Assembly: GCA_032173965.1 (NCBI GenBank)
Contig: CM063284.1
Span: forward strand, 137,677,625 to 137,741,624
DNA from: Sitta carolinensis
Taxonomy: Eukaryota; Chordata; Aves; Passeriformes; Sittidae
Direction: 5' to 3'
DNA: 64,000 nt
Positions 13,428 to 26,171 of this stretch are shown here, piece after piece. A program made the position numbers and the translations under genes. The notes beneath the pieces are model-generated. The model had not been told where the DNA came from and did not search any database. It saw nothing but the letters and a program-made list of their open reading frames with translations. The first letter of the stretch is position 1, and each line of letters starts with the position of its first letter.

Positions 13428-14006
13428 TGTTGTTAACTGCAGTGATCAGGTAGGGCCCCAGAGCTGCTCCTCACACCACTTCCCACCCCCCTCCCTTCCC
13501 CCACAGTGGCATGGTGGAGGGAGACGTGAGAAAACTTCTGGGTTGAGACAAAGACAGTTTAATAGGTACAGCTGTGCATGAAAGCAAAGCAGATGAAGGA
13601 AATAATCGGCTGCTTTGCCAGGCGGGTCTTCAGACACCTCGAGAAAGCAGGTCAACATCAGGCCTAATGGTTACATGGGAAGACAAACACCATAACCCTG
13701 AACAAGGTCCCTTCCTCCTGCTTTCCATTACTGTGGTCCCTTCCTCCGGCTTTCCATCAGCTTTTATCACTGAGCATACTGCTATATGTTCTAGAATATC
13801 CCTTTTATTGGTTGGGGTCATCTATATCCCATCTGCATCCCCTCCCACCTCCTTGCCCAATCCCAGAAATAAAAGCAGAGGAAGCCTGGATGGTCTGTAG
13901 GCACTGATGAAATGTTCAGTGTCATTTTGGTCACAAATCTAAAACATAAGACCATATAAGATCTACCATGAAGAAAATTAAGTCTATCCCAGCCAAATTC
14001 AGTACA
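13428..14006 (-). mobile_element. Solo LTR of an avian endogenous retrovirus
   Basis: On the minus strand it begins TGTACTGAATTTGGCTGGGA and ends in AACAACA. It contains the TTAATTTTCTTCAT block and the ATTAAACTGTCTTTGTCTC block that I recall from a common songbird ERV LTR. The ATTAAA at 13563-13558 is the likely polyadenylation signal. Flanks GTGGA (left) and GTGGG (right) look like a 5-bp target duplication with one change, which fits an ERVL-type or ERV1 element. No internal retroviral sequence is attached. It sits 587 bp upstream of the CSMD3 exon in sense orientation. Confidence 0.8.
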
Positions 14007-15525
14007 GTGGGTCAAAGCTGAAAAGTTGCTCTGCTGATAGATCTTTCTAAAATGAACATCCTCAAATGTCAGAAATTACTCCTACATTCAAACCCTAACT
14101 TTTCTTGGACTATGACAAATTTCCTTTCTATATAGAAAATCCATTTCCTGAGAAAAATAAGAGAACAAGAATAATTATAAAAAGGCCTCTCCCAAGTCAC
14201 TGGAAGGGCAGTTCCTTTTCTACACTTTTGTGTTATTTTTTATTTTCCATCAGCTTTGTATCTAAATGTAGGTCTACATCCCCTCTTCAGACTTTCTGCT
14301 CTCTTATCCCTTAAATATTAGATCAGCTTTCCTCCTTTGCCTTTTGCAGCCCTGAAGTTTCTCTTCCCCAGAAATGCTCAGAGCAAGCCCCTCTTCTAGT
14401 GGAGGGATTTCATCTGAGAGCAAGCACAAAGCGCTGAGTTGCTCTTTCGCAGCAACATTATACACATTTCATAACAAACTACAAACAAACAAACCCAATG
14501 CCAACTCTTAAATTATACACACATGCATATATTTGAGCTCGTTAAATTATCTTCTTCATGACACATTCACAGGCTTGTCTTCATGTTGAGCATTTGAATG
14601 TACAGAGACCCCTTTCCCTGAAGTACTAAGCAGAAATCTCGAGATTTTGCAGTTTGTATTGCCATGCTGTTAAGTATCTTTTCTTGACAACAGAACAGTG
14701 GCATGTACAATTTTTTTTATCTCAACTCTTTCATATATATTTACAATGGTGAGAAAAGATGCTTCTTATGAAGTATGGCTGCTTTTTAATACAATTTTCA
14801 GTGTATCATAGATATATAGGACAAAAAGGGAAGGGAACATAGTCTTAGAAAGTAATTACATTTTTGTTTACCACATCTGACATGTAAAGAAAATTTTACC
14901 TTCTACTGCAAATTGCCTTAGAGAATTCATTCTTATATCAATGCCTGCACAACCTTCATTGTTAGGAATCTGTTTTATTTATCTCTTTCTGCATCTCCCT
15001 CATATACTTGAACTATTTTTAAATCCTCTTTATGTGTTATTATTTATTATTTAAGCTCAGCTGTTTTATTTAGCAGTTTAAAATTTTCTGAAATACAGTT
15101 TTTGCACGAGACACTTTGGAAAATCAAACTATTTACTCATCTATATCCTAGAACTTTAACACTTCCTACCAAATACAATCACTGTAATAAGTCTTTTTAA
15201 ATAGCTGTATGCATATATTTATCTATCTAATTTTTTCTAGAAATCTCTTGCTGAGGCCTACTAATAGAATTAGAGAAAAAACTCAGAGAGAGACTTCAAA
15301 ACTAAATAGCATACACTGTTAATTTTAATCCATGTCTCCAGACCAAGTGTGGAAAGCACAGTATAAACTTTGACTCGATGTCATTATATAGCTCCATAAT
15401 TCAGAACCTTTGTTGCTGTACCTATTTCATGAAAGTTTTCAGTTACATATAGACTATTCTGTTAATTGAATACAAACAACAAAGAAAAACTCATCTATAA
15501 TAGGTCTCCTGTTACCAAAATTATA
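14007..15525. other. AT-rich intronic sequence, no recognised element
   Basis: No coding or repeat homology recognised. Pyrimidine-rich patches occur near 14200-14400. Confidence 0.55.
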
Positions 15526-15680
15526 TTAAAAAAAAAACAAAAGAAAGCAAACAAGCCCCCCCCCCAAAAAAAAAAACCAAAACAACCCAAAGCAAAACAA
15601 CAACAAAGAAAAAACAAACAAAAAACCCCAAAGTGGAACAAAAAAACCACAACAACCCACCAACAAAAAAGCCCCAGAAT
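15526..15680. repeat. A/C-rich low-complexity tract
   Basis: About 150 bp composed almost only of A and C, with a C10-11 run near 15557-15567 and many AAAACC/AACAAC units. Open frames through it encode Lys/Asn/Pro or Phe/Gly/Leu repeats and are not genes. The complementary strand is G/T-rich. Confidence 0.9.
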
Positions 15681-18512
15681 CACAACTGTGAGGGAACAGA
15701 GCCTTGTGAGATAACATGTTACTTATTAAGGAGTGTAATGCTTCATACTCAATCCAATAATTAGTCCTATTCATACATAGATATGAAATATAAACATCCA
15801 TGACATATAAAAGTTCCAATTACTCCTTTTATTCCATATTTTAACTGTAACAAAAGAGAATTATTCATATGCTGCAAGATGATACAACTTGGATGTTTAT
15901 CAGAGATGGCTTGCAGAATGTAGCACAACTATGCACGTGTCAGAAGACACATTTTTAATTCCAAGAATGGAAAAAACCCCTAACGAACCAACAGTGAAGT
16001 TTGATTTTGATGGGTCTGTGCTTTTATTCCATAAAATAAAAAATCATGCCAACAGAATCCATGTGCACAGCACACACTTTAATCTCTGCTTTCATATGTT
16101 AATACATTCTGTGATGCTTTTCACCTTGACAGTCCAACTTGGGTATGATCAAAATAGACAGCGTGCATTAACTGACTGGTCTGATCAAATGGAGAAAACA
16201 TGACATTTATTTTCAAAAGGTAAAATTCATGCTGAAATAACTAGTAGCATATACTGTGATCTTTTTCATTTAGATTTCAGAACCAGCATTCCAAGCAGAA
16301 TTTACTTGCAAACTGCTTTTCATTACAGGGAAGGTTTTATTCAAAACACACAATAAAGAATTTTGAAAAGCTTGAAGTTAGACTAGAAAAGAAAAATTCT
16401 TGTTGAAATAAGTATGAAGATGAACAACACTGCTTATGAGATTCTCTTAATAGCTAGTATGATTCAAAGTTTCTGTTGCATTGTTTTCTACCAGATTTTA
16501 AAATTCAGATGTTTAATTCTCATCAATTTTACATGGATAAATACTTCTTGAAATCAGAAAACACAGCACCTCTTCCTGATTTCAGTCATCCTTTGATTCA
16601 TTATGGGATTATTGTAAGCATCAGTAACAGCAGTTCTTAATCCATTTATTCAACTTTCATTGCCTTCTAACAAAGCAAGTAGTTCTTACATCATGTCCAT
16701 AGCCCTTGCCCTTGAATGTCCCATAATTACACTCACTCAATACTCAACAAGATTGTCTTTGGCTTTTTGTCGTCCTCCTGACCATTCAATTATACTGTTT
16801 AATAACATATTTCCACACCTTTCACCTTCCAAGTACTCCACACCTTTCATTTCATCTTAATCTCCCTTGTTTAGAGTGCACTTTAATAATAGTCATTACC
16901 ATAAGATAATTATACTGCATTGATTAACACACTTGTATATTTCGAAGTTGCTTGTGTATTCCCTTCTAATTAAGTTTTTAATACTTTATTTCTTTTATTT
17001 TTAGAGAAAACCAAGGAAATGGTAGATGATTTGTTCATATGCTGCATTTTTCTTCAATATCTTTTCTGATAACGTGATCCCTTTCGGTTCTTAAAACAAT
17101 CTTAAAACATAGTCAATCCTATCTTAAAGTATATCTTGGTCATGTCATCCATGTTCACATCTCTTTATCTTGTGCAATATACCTATTTGCAAATAATTCT
17201 TGTCCCCGTAAACGATAGTTCTCTTCCATCCATAATACATCTACTTTATTCACTTGTCTCTCCTCAAGCTCATCACATGTTTCTGCAGCACATGTTTCTG
17301 TTTGTGGTCTTTGGTCTCCTGACTGTATTTGGCAGCAAAGAGTAGATATTTTTCATGCTGACCATAAATCAGTACAGACTGTCCTGCTGATTCTTCTCTG
17401 TTTTGCTGGATTCTCTTTCTGTTCACTTGTATTATCATCACCTAAGTTTTTATGGTTCCTCTATGTTTATCCTTTTTGTTAGCACTTCAAAGAACCTACT
17501 GGAGTCCAACAGAGACAGATTTCATAGTGATGTGAACCCATCCCTATGCTGTGAATCCCTTTCTTCTGCTATCAATCTTGTCCAGTTTTGGAAAATATAT
17601 ACTCAGTATTTATTTCTAATATTCTAATTTTTATTTCTATCTCAGCTTTAATTTTCCTGACATGTCTCAACCCCAGATCTTTAAGCTCATTTATTAAACT
17701 TAGGATAGGATAATCTCATCAGATGTGATGACTGCATTTTACTTTGGAGTGTGTCTGAAAATTACCTTTTTATCACTTTTCATGTCTTAACTCTCTTTAA
17801 TTTCTGCTTTTCCATTCACGCTATGTCTTTCACACACACTATTCTTTCACTAACTTTAATAAAACTTAATTCCAATAGAACAAAGTTTTATTGACTTCTT
17901 CGCATGACTACAAATATGAAAGGTAATAATTTCCTTTAATGTACTGGACTTAGTGCCTTCTTACACTCCACCTTTTCTTCTAACCCCATGTGTCCAGCAG
18001 CTTGCAAGCTTCTTTCTTATTCTACTGTGTTTTCATAGAAAAAGACGGTTGACTGTCCCGGTTTGAGACACTCTAGGGCTAAGGACACGCTAAGGACACT
18101 CACTGGTGTCCCTTCCTCCCAGAACATTCAGCCCTCTCTTTCTTCACGAGTCTCCTGTTTCCCCTGTGCTAGCATGGGAGGTGTATGTGCAAGCAGCAAC
18201 CCTGCACCACAGCACACCAGGACAGAGGTGCACTGCACTGGCACCATTTCACAGTGGAGCAGGAATCCATGCCAGCACAAAGCCTTAGAGCTGCTGCTAC
18301 TACAGAAAAGACTGTCCTGTATTCTTATAGATCTCTATGTCTGTTTAACTCAATATTCTGTACTTCAAATAATTCTCACTTCTATCTTAGCTCCAATAGC
18401 AGCTTTTATAATGAGCTTTCTACCAGCTGAGAAAAGTCTACATTTAATATTTTTTCTGACCACATATAATTTTAACTGTCTTATGTTTTAATTTCCTAAG
18501 TAATAAAAAATT
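15681..18512. other. Intronic sequence, no recognised element
   Basis: Mostly AT-rich. The stretch 18060-18300 has higher GC and a 142-residue open frame, but its translation shows no domain and its composition does not look coding. Confidence 0.5.
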
Positions 18513-18870
18513 GGAATCATAAAATAATCTGGGCTGGAAGGGACCTTACAGATCATATATTTCCAAACCTTGTGGTGGGCAGGAACACCTTCCTTTAGAC
18601 CAGATTGCCCAACCTGGCCTCGAACACTGCACTGATGGAAAACCCACAAGTTGGGGGACCCTGTTCCAGTATCTCATCACCCTCACAGAGAAGAATTTCT
18701 TCCTAATATCTAATCCTCTGTCAGTTTAAAGCCATCTCCTTTTATCTTATTACAACACATCCTTCTAAAAAAATCCAGCTCCAGCTTTCTTGTAAACTTG
18801 CTTTAGGTACTGGAAGGTTTCTATGAGGTGTCCCTGGAACCTAAACCATTCCAGCTCTCACAACTATAAC
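18513..18870 (-). mobile_element. CR1 LINE 3' fragment
   Basis: The left end reads GGAATCATAAAATAATCTGG then GGCTGGAAGGGACCTTACAG, the reverse complement of the CR1 3' end. Characteristic CR1 blocks follow: TGCCCAACCTGGCCTCGAAC, CTTCCTAATATCTAATC and the TGAGGTGTCCCTGGAACC region. It is 5'-truncated to under 400 bp and has no intact frame. Confidence 0.88.
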
Positions 18871-21800
18871 TTCTTCTGTCTTAGTAATATCTACCTTTTT
18901 GGGTTGTTTTTTAGTTTCTATTTTTGTAAATAATTATTGGGGTTTTGACATATAATGCTAATTTCCTTGATTTAAGACTCTTTTCTTCAGCCCAAGGAAA
19001 TATCAGACCTGCTTAATAAAGCCTTATTACAAAAACAAACAAAAAAACACAAAACTGTTGTGTTTGTGAAGCGCACAAAGAACAGCGAAGAACCTCTCTG
19101 AAAATCAGCTCTTAGGAGTTTCAAGTAATTGAGGATTTCTTAACTAAATTGCCATTTTATTTCAATTTGTCTTAAAGGCATTTGTTTTTTCAAACAAGGT
19201 ATTCTGATGCCTATTCTCTGCACAACTTACTGGAAGTTGGGTCATTATGAAGTTTAGACGCCATGAACTTTTCAAAAGAAGTTTAATTTTATCTGTGATT
19301 TGTATCATTTTAAGGCTATGAGAAAAGATCTGTAGGCTATAATTTTTGGTAAATAACTGAGTAAGAGATTTTCTTGCCCTCGAATAAGCTATAACAAGGT
19401 ACAAAAATTACTTTTCCAATCTTTTGGTAGGGTTGACTGGAAACTCTGTAACTTAATCAGTGGAACTGGTACAGAACACCAGTCAAAAATAAACAATCAC
19501 TGTATATTGTCACCACATTCAAAACACTTTCTGGAGGTACCGCTTTTCCTCCAGAGAGTAATTTCTTATCTCTGTTACAGACACATTTTCTGAAAGAGGT
19601 TTAGAAATATTTTTTAGTCTTGTCTTCCACATGCCTCAGTTGTGAAAACTACTAGAAGGACAAAATTTTCTGTTCTCTCGTGTCTACCTTGAGTGTGTTA
19701 CTTCTTCAAAGAAACATAAGGTCTAAAAAACAGTAGGACTACTCATGTTCACATAGAATACATTCCAAGCAGCAGGAGGCTTAAATTGGAAAAGCAGAAA
19801 AATAAGAAACTGGATCTCATATAAAAAAGTATCCATACCATTTTTATTACATGTATTGAAATAAATATTTGTTGCCATTGTTTGTATTTCTTGTTTTACA
19901 ACAGAAAACTGTTTGTCATTTACTATAACTGAAAACAAAGAGGCTTTAACTTCAATAGTGTTGTCAGTTTTTGAGGAATTTTTTAAAAAAGATGAAACAT
20001 AAATCTAGAAACCTCTAAGTGATTCAATAAAAGATTATCACCTTTACAGGAAAATAGAGGGGGGTTTAACTCACCTTTAGGCATTTAATTACTTTGGTTT
20101 ATACATAACTCTCTGGCAGAGAATAGTCTTCTGCTTCTATTTCAAAAGCATTGCTAGCACCACCACAGATGAAAGTCTGGTTTCACCAAAGTCAGCTGAA
20201 ATACAACCAGGATTTTATCCCCTGTATGTAATTAACTTTCCTTCTAAGGATATTTCAATACTTCTCTCCTATTCCTCCCATAATATCTCAATGCCTTGTA
20301 GAAAAGGGATCATCTGCTCCAAAATAGCTGCCTCCTTGCTCATGCAGCCAGATAAGGGTAATCTCAGACGTGACAAGCATCTGGCAATAGAACTGGACAT
20401 AAAAACAAGAGAGGATATTTGGAATCTCATCACAGAACAAATTAAAAATACTCTCTGGGGTTGAAATCCTGCCATATTTAATACCCCTCCTACATGTGAG
20501 CACTACAGAATTGCAGGGCAATCATATTTTTTATGCTTGGGGAGAGTGTAGCTAGATATTAAAGAGTTTCGAGGGGGGAGGGTTAAGATAATTTTTAAAA
20601 TAATTTGAAAATTATTTTTTCAAATAATGGAATTTCTCAACTCAGTGGCATTTGGCCACCCTGCTTCTCACTCTGGTGTTTAAGAATAAATGTTTTTGAG
20701 CTATGACTTCCTCATTTTAGGAGAATTAATTGTGAAGAGTCTTCATTAGTATTCTTAGCTTGCACTCTTTCTTCATCTACCTGGTCTTCTTGCAATTCTT
20801 CCACTTGAAAAGTGGAGAGTAACAATCATACAATCAGAAATTGTATCAGGACACATCCCAGAAGCCCTAAAGAGAACACCATATAAAATGCACATCTGAA
20901 AATAAATTCATGCAAATTTTATGATTGATAACATAGGAAATTTACTCTGAGAAAATGACAGGAATACAGATTCCCTTGCAAAGATAAGTTGTTGAAAGAA
21001 TTATATTTATTTTACATTTCCTTTCTCTGCAATGCTAACCACGTGTCCAAAGATTTTTAATGTTCTTTATGCTGGGTTTTTATTCAAATGTGTGATCTGA
21101 GGAACTGTTAATTTAATAATTAAATTGTCATATTTGTAAAGGTAGCTTAGAAGTATCTCCCAGCAAGTCAAAATGACAGGGAAGACCACTCACACAACAT
21201 ACTGGCAATAATATTTTGTACTATTATGTTCTTTTAGAAATAAAATCTTAAATTGTAGAGATTTGCTAACTGATTTGTAAATAAAATACCTTAGAGTAAA
21301 ATTTTCATTTTAATAAAACATGCTGACAAGTAGCCAGTTCTTTTCATGAGAACTTAATGAAAACAATTGTAAGAGACAACCACTGCTGTATCAGGTCAAA
21401 CTATAGCTTCTAAAGCAGTTTATAATTTACTTTGCTTTGAAGTACAGGGTTTTGGGTCCCAAGGATATAAATAGATATCAGGGCCTAGAGAAATTTTATT
21501 TGCAAAAATACAAATAATAAACTGATTTTTCCATATCAGAATAATTAAATAACAATACTGTGAAATCAGTAAATAAGAAAATTCTTAATTAAGGGAAATG
21601 GTCACTTAATAAGGTGTTAAAGAGTCTTTGCTCTTGGCAATAGTGGAATATAAAGAAATACCCTCTACAAAATAATGATTGAAACAAAAATAACTTCTGA
21701 AGAAATTAAGATAGATTTAGTACTACACTTTTAAATTAAAGTTCAAATGTCCCATAGCATTAATTAGTTTTCAAATAAATTGTAATGTGACAGGAAAACA

Positions 21801-21928
21801 GACAACATAATGCTGAGCTGAATCCCCTAAATTTAAAGCCCACTGGCATACATAGTAAACCTCTGTCATACACCTGGTTCATGAAAATCTCAGATCTGGG
21901 ATATGGACTACTGTAAAGAGATTTACAG
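18871..21928. other. AT-rich intronic sequence, no recognised element
   Basis: No gene or transposon recognised. Short minus-strand open frames near 20269-20521 have no domain signature. Confidence 0.55.
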
Positions 21929-22197
21929 AGGGAAAGAGGGAAGGGAAGGGAAGGGAAGGGAAGGGAAGGGAAGGGAAGGGAAGGAGGGAAGGGAAGGGAA
22001 GGGAAGGGAAGGGAAGGGAAGGGAAGGAAGGGAAGGGAAGGGAAGGGAAGGGAAGGGAAGGGAAGGGAAGGGAAGGGAAGGGAAGGAGGAAGGGAAGGGA
22101 AGGGAAGGGAAGGGAAGGGAAGGGAAGGGAAGGGAAGGGAAGGGAAGGGAAGGGAAGGGAAGGGAAGGGAAGGAGAAGGGAAGGGAAGGGAAGGGAA
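21929..22197. repeat. (AAGGG)n pentanucleotide satellite tract
   Basis: About 50 units of AAGGG on the plus strand (CCCTT on the CSMD3 sense strand). Interruptions such as AAGGAGGG (21981), AAGGAAGGG (22024), GGAGGAAGGG (22083) and GGAGAAGGG (22171) break it into blocks. The tract is pure purine on one strand. Open frames through it on both strands encode Gly-Arg-Glu-Gly-Lys or Pro-Phe-Pro-Ser-Leu repeats and are repeat artefacts. Confidence 0.97.
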
Positions 22198-23777
22198 TTT
22201 CCTCTGGTGTTGGAAATTACAGAAAAGATTATTGTAAATATAAATATTCTGCTGAAATTCATACATAGCCTTAGAGAAAGAAAGAAGCTGTTCCCATAAA
22301 CCTTCTGAAGCATCACAGATTTAGTCAAACTCAAAAGGGAGTGTGGAGAAGGGGCAAAAATTCAGAATGAGGATGAAGTTTTTAATAAGCATTCAGATAA
22401 GAAATAAGCACTGAGAAATAAATACAAAGCTGGTTTGAAGTGACTTCAGCAAGACTAGAAAAGATTTTGAAGACTCGGTGCTTGGAAAATCAGGACAAAA
22501 ATAAGGCTCCATTTAAAGTTTCTTCCAATAAAAATTGCACAGTATTTACTGAGTACTGTCACAATCTTCCTATATTCTGTTTCCTTCTTCCCAAAAAGTA
22601 AAAGACAGACTTATATGGCAGCTCAGATTACTTCAGACATAAACAGCCTAGAAGTTCTCCTCATTCACATATAGGGATGACCTTCAAAAAATACAATTTT
22701 TTAAAAATAAAATAAAAACACTTCTACTTTAGATGACACAGAAATCCAAACCTTTGAGACTCTGCAATAAACTTGAGAAGAAATAATTACCTAGCTAGTG
22801 TTTCATGTTTCTGAAACATTACCTTCTCCAGTGAAACCTCAGCTTTCACAGTGAGATATATAAAACTTGGTGTCAATAGCTACTCTGTGATGCCATTACT
22901 GTAAGATTTGGGCCATTGTACCAAATGCACTCCACATACTCTACAATAACCTAAACTATCTGAAGGCAGCGAAATTAAAGTTGTGTTGAGAATTAAAGGA
23001 AGCAGCAGCAGGAAAATCTAACTATAGTCTTTGATATACTCCAGACTCCGGGGGTTTTCTACTTTTCGTTTTCTATATCACATAATAGTGAAAAAAATCC
23101 CCAAAACCACTTCAAAGAGATGCAGACTATATAGGGGTCAACTGAATGCAGGGAGGTCAGGAGAACTTCTCATGAAGAATTTGACATTATGGGACAGTTT
23201 CTGTCAGTTCTTAAAAATGAAGGGAGCACAATTTAAACATCTTGGAAAAATTTAAGCACCATTTTTAAACAGAAATTAATTCTTTCTCACTTAAAATTTC
23301 TAAAAAAAGGTAATTTTTGATTGAAGCAGTCTTTTAATATATTAAAAATATTTTTTCTCACCTAAAAATCTACAGACTGCTATGATTTTTTTTTTCAATG
23401 GTTTCAGGTGTCTGAATCCAAAAGTAATTTTTCAGATATTGTCAGTTCTGCTCAATTTTTTAACTTTGAATTTGTTCATATCATACATTTCTGAGTTTGC
23501 AGGAGGCTAAAGGATAAACATCTTTACCATATATTTTTATGTGTCATAAATAAATATATTTTTAAAATTATTACCCAGAATCTAAATTTCAGTAGTCTGA
23601 TGAGGCAGTTTAGGCTAATGACAGATCAAAAGATAAAGATTGTTGTTAGTTACTGCAATATCTGAGCTTGTAAGATTTTTAATGGTACCTAATTTATTTA
23701 TATCATGAAAACAATAACTTCAGTACTGTCAATATTGTTTATATAATCTGCATTATGTAATATTTTTATTATCTTAC
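22198..23777. other. AT-rich intronic sequence, no recognised element
   Basis: No coding or transposon homology recognised. Confidence 0.55.
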
Positions 23778-23816
23778 ATATATATATATGTATATGTATG
23801 TATGTATGTATGTATG

Positions 23817-23848
<32 letters not shown>

Positions 23849-23850
23849 TT
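23778..23850. repeat. (TATG)n microsatellite with TA leader
   Basis: A short TA run is followed by about 17 copies of the TATG/GTAT tetranucleotide, with two TA-slip interruptions. Confidence 0.93.
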
Positions 23851-26126
23851 CCCATTATTTCCATTTAGAAAACAAACATCGCTGGAGGGTTTGAATTTAA
23901 ATATGTAGTATTTAACAAATAAAATAATTTCTTAAAAATTAAATCAGGGGTTTATTTCTCCATATCATGGAAAGTATTTCAAAGTCATGAAAAAAATTCT
24001 AGAAAAGATATTAAAACTGTTCTATTACAAAAGGTGTACAAATGTGTCCAACTCACTGGCACTAATAGCTTCTTGATTTTTTACACTATTTAGTAGAGAT
24101 AAGAATATTAAAATGTTATAGAGCTGAGAAATACCATCAAGTGTTGTTTCAGATTGTATTCTGGTCCTTTTCAGAGAAAACCTGCTTCACTGTAGAAGCA
24201 GACAGGTGAACTTTGTACCCTGAGTTGCTAAGAAGGAAATCAGCATACTATGGCAAAATGCTGATTTTGAAAGGAGCTGATGTGAACAGTCAGGTTTTAA
24301 ACATCAGCTGATGAGAAGTGCCCCTGGCCAGCTGCCCTTACTATGACTTGGAGGTACAGAGAGACAACATGAATGGATTCATCCACCTCAGCTGATGTTT
24401 CCAGCCTGTCATGTGAGATAAACATCCCCATGTTGAGTCATCGCCATCAAGGAAAAAATAATCTCTCTACCTGTTTTGATAAAACCTGAAGCTACACTGT
24501 GACCATTTGCAGAAAGGGGAAAGAGGGATAAATACTTAATGGCATTAGTGGTGTTTTCTTTTCCCTGCTCTATTGAAAATAGCAGACAGAGAAACAAAAA
24601 CCCAACCACACCAGCTCAGCATCAAAGAAAAACCCATTTGAACTCCAGAAATGACCAGCTTCCCTTTTCCATATTCTTGCCAGCAACATCTTCTGACCAA
24701 AATTTCTGGCTCACTTGAACTGGGGATGCTGAACAAAGCTAGACAAAAAGGTCATGTGAAAAGATATAAGAAAGAGGTTTATACAAAGTGTTTAAGATTG
24801 GGAAAAAAAAAAAAAAAAACAAAGAAAAGAATAAAGTCAAACAGTGCAGCATTGAAGTAACAGAAACTGGGAAAAAATTATTTGGGTAAATAGTTCTGAC
24901 TTGGATAGCATAATTTGAATATAAAATTGTTTTAGAGGACAGTTATGATATTTTATTTAAAAAAATATTCTTGTAAGTACTGAGATAGTGTTAGTAAAAT
25001 GTCTTCATGTTTGTATGGGACAAAAGAATCTGGCATATTACTTACTTTGTGCCATATCTGCTGATTGGAATTTGGACATTACTAATGTGCTAGTTATTCA
25101 CTAATGCCTCTTACACACTATTACATCATAACTGTTCCCATGCCAACAACTTATGCATGGGAAAAATGCAGCTGTCTAGACCAAGTCTTTCTTCTTGGGT
25201 TTTAGCTTACATCAGCAGGGAAAAAACCAAAAAAAAACTAAGAAAGTGCTAATTATTTCTTGAGAATTAATAACAATTTTTTTATATAATAGACCAAGTC
25301 TTGGACATCCAGTTCCTCCCTCCCAATCATTAATACTCAGCAGGGTCCAGTGTTTTTTTTTGTTTGTTTGGGGTTTTTTTGTTTTGTTTTTTTTTTTGTA
25401 TCAAGTAAGCAAAACACATCATTTTCCATTAAATTGGGTGACTCTATATCAGTAATTGATTTATTCCCAGGTTTTAGCTTATTTCACTTTTTGGCAACGG
25501 ATACTCCAAGTGTCTCATTCATTCTGCAGTACTGATGTCTGCTTTCAGTAGCTAATATTTCTGAAATTAATCAGTAACCTACATTTTTTTAAAATTGCTG
25601 GTAATATTGCCAGTGGCTTATCATGAATAATCATCCCCTCTGACATGACAAACTAGCTCTAACAGGAAAGCTATTACTTTGAAACAAATTGTACTGCATT
25701 AAAATATCCCCAGTAGTAAAGGATTTCAATAGAGTATTAAAGCTTGTTCAATTGAAAACAATGAGGAGAGAAAACTTTGTGCCTTTCTCAGGTCATATTC
25801 TTTTTATTAAATGTCAGATAATAGCAGTGTTTTACCTAACAACATTTTCAGGTGGGAGGTACATTTTTTTTTACTTTGATTTATATTTTGGCATTAAAAA
25901 AATAAGCATCGGGTCCTCTTAGTATAGATATTAAGGACATCACCTCTTTTTTATGCAGTTTTCTTTCCCTAAACCAAAGATATGTTATTGTTAGTCACTG
26001 ATTCTCTACTTCTTTGCAGCAAAGGCAAATGTCTGCTTTTAAGAGAGCAAATACAAATATAGAGACAGCCTTTTTCATGGGAAACATTTTTTAAATATTT
26101 GATTTCTGTATAGATACTTTTGTGTG

Positions 26127-26129
<3 letters not shown>
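23851..26129. other. AT-rich intronic sequence, no recognised element
   Basis: Includes a 17-A run near 24803-24819 and a T/G-rich patch near 25350-25400. No gene or transposon recognised. Confidence 0.55.

Positions 26130-26168
<39 letters not shown>
26130..26168. repeat. (GA)n microsatellite
   Basis: About 19 uninterrupted GA dinucleotides. Confidence 0.95.

Positions 26169-26171
<3 letters not shown>

Noticed and set aside
15466..15819. Lys/Asn/Pro-rich and Phe/Gly/Leu-rich open frames
   Set aside because: They derive from the A/C low-complexity tract.
18063..18491. A 142-residue plus-strand open frame
   Set aside because: No domain, signal or conserved motif recognised and no splice or promoter context. 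Likely chance in a GC-richer patch.
21760..22334. Open frames of 121-168 codons on both strands
   Set aside because: They are translations of the AAGGG/CCCTT repeat and have no stops because of the repeat unit.
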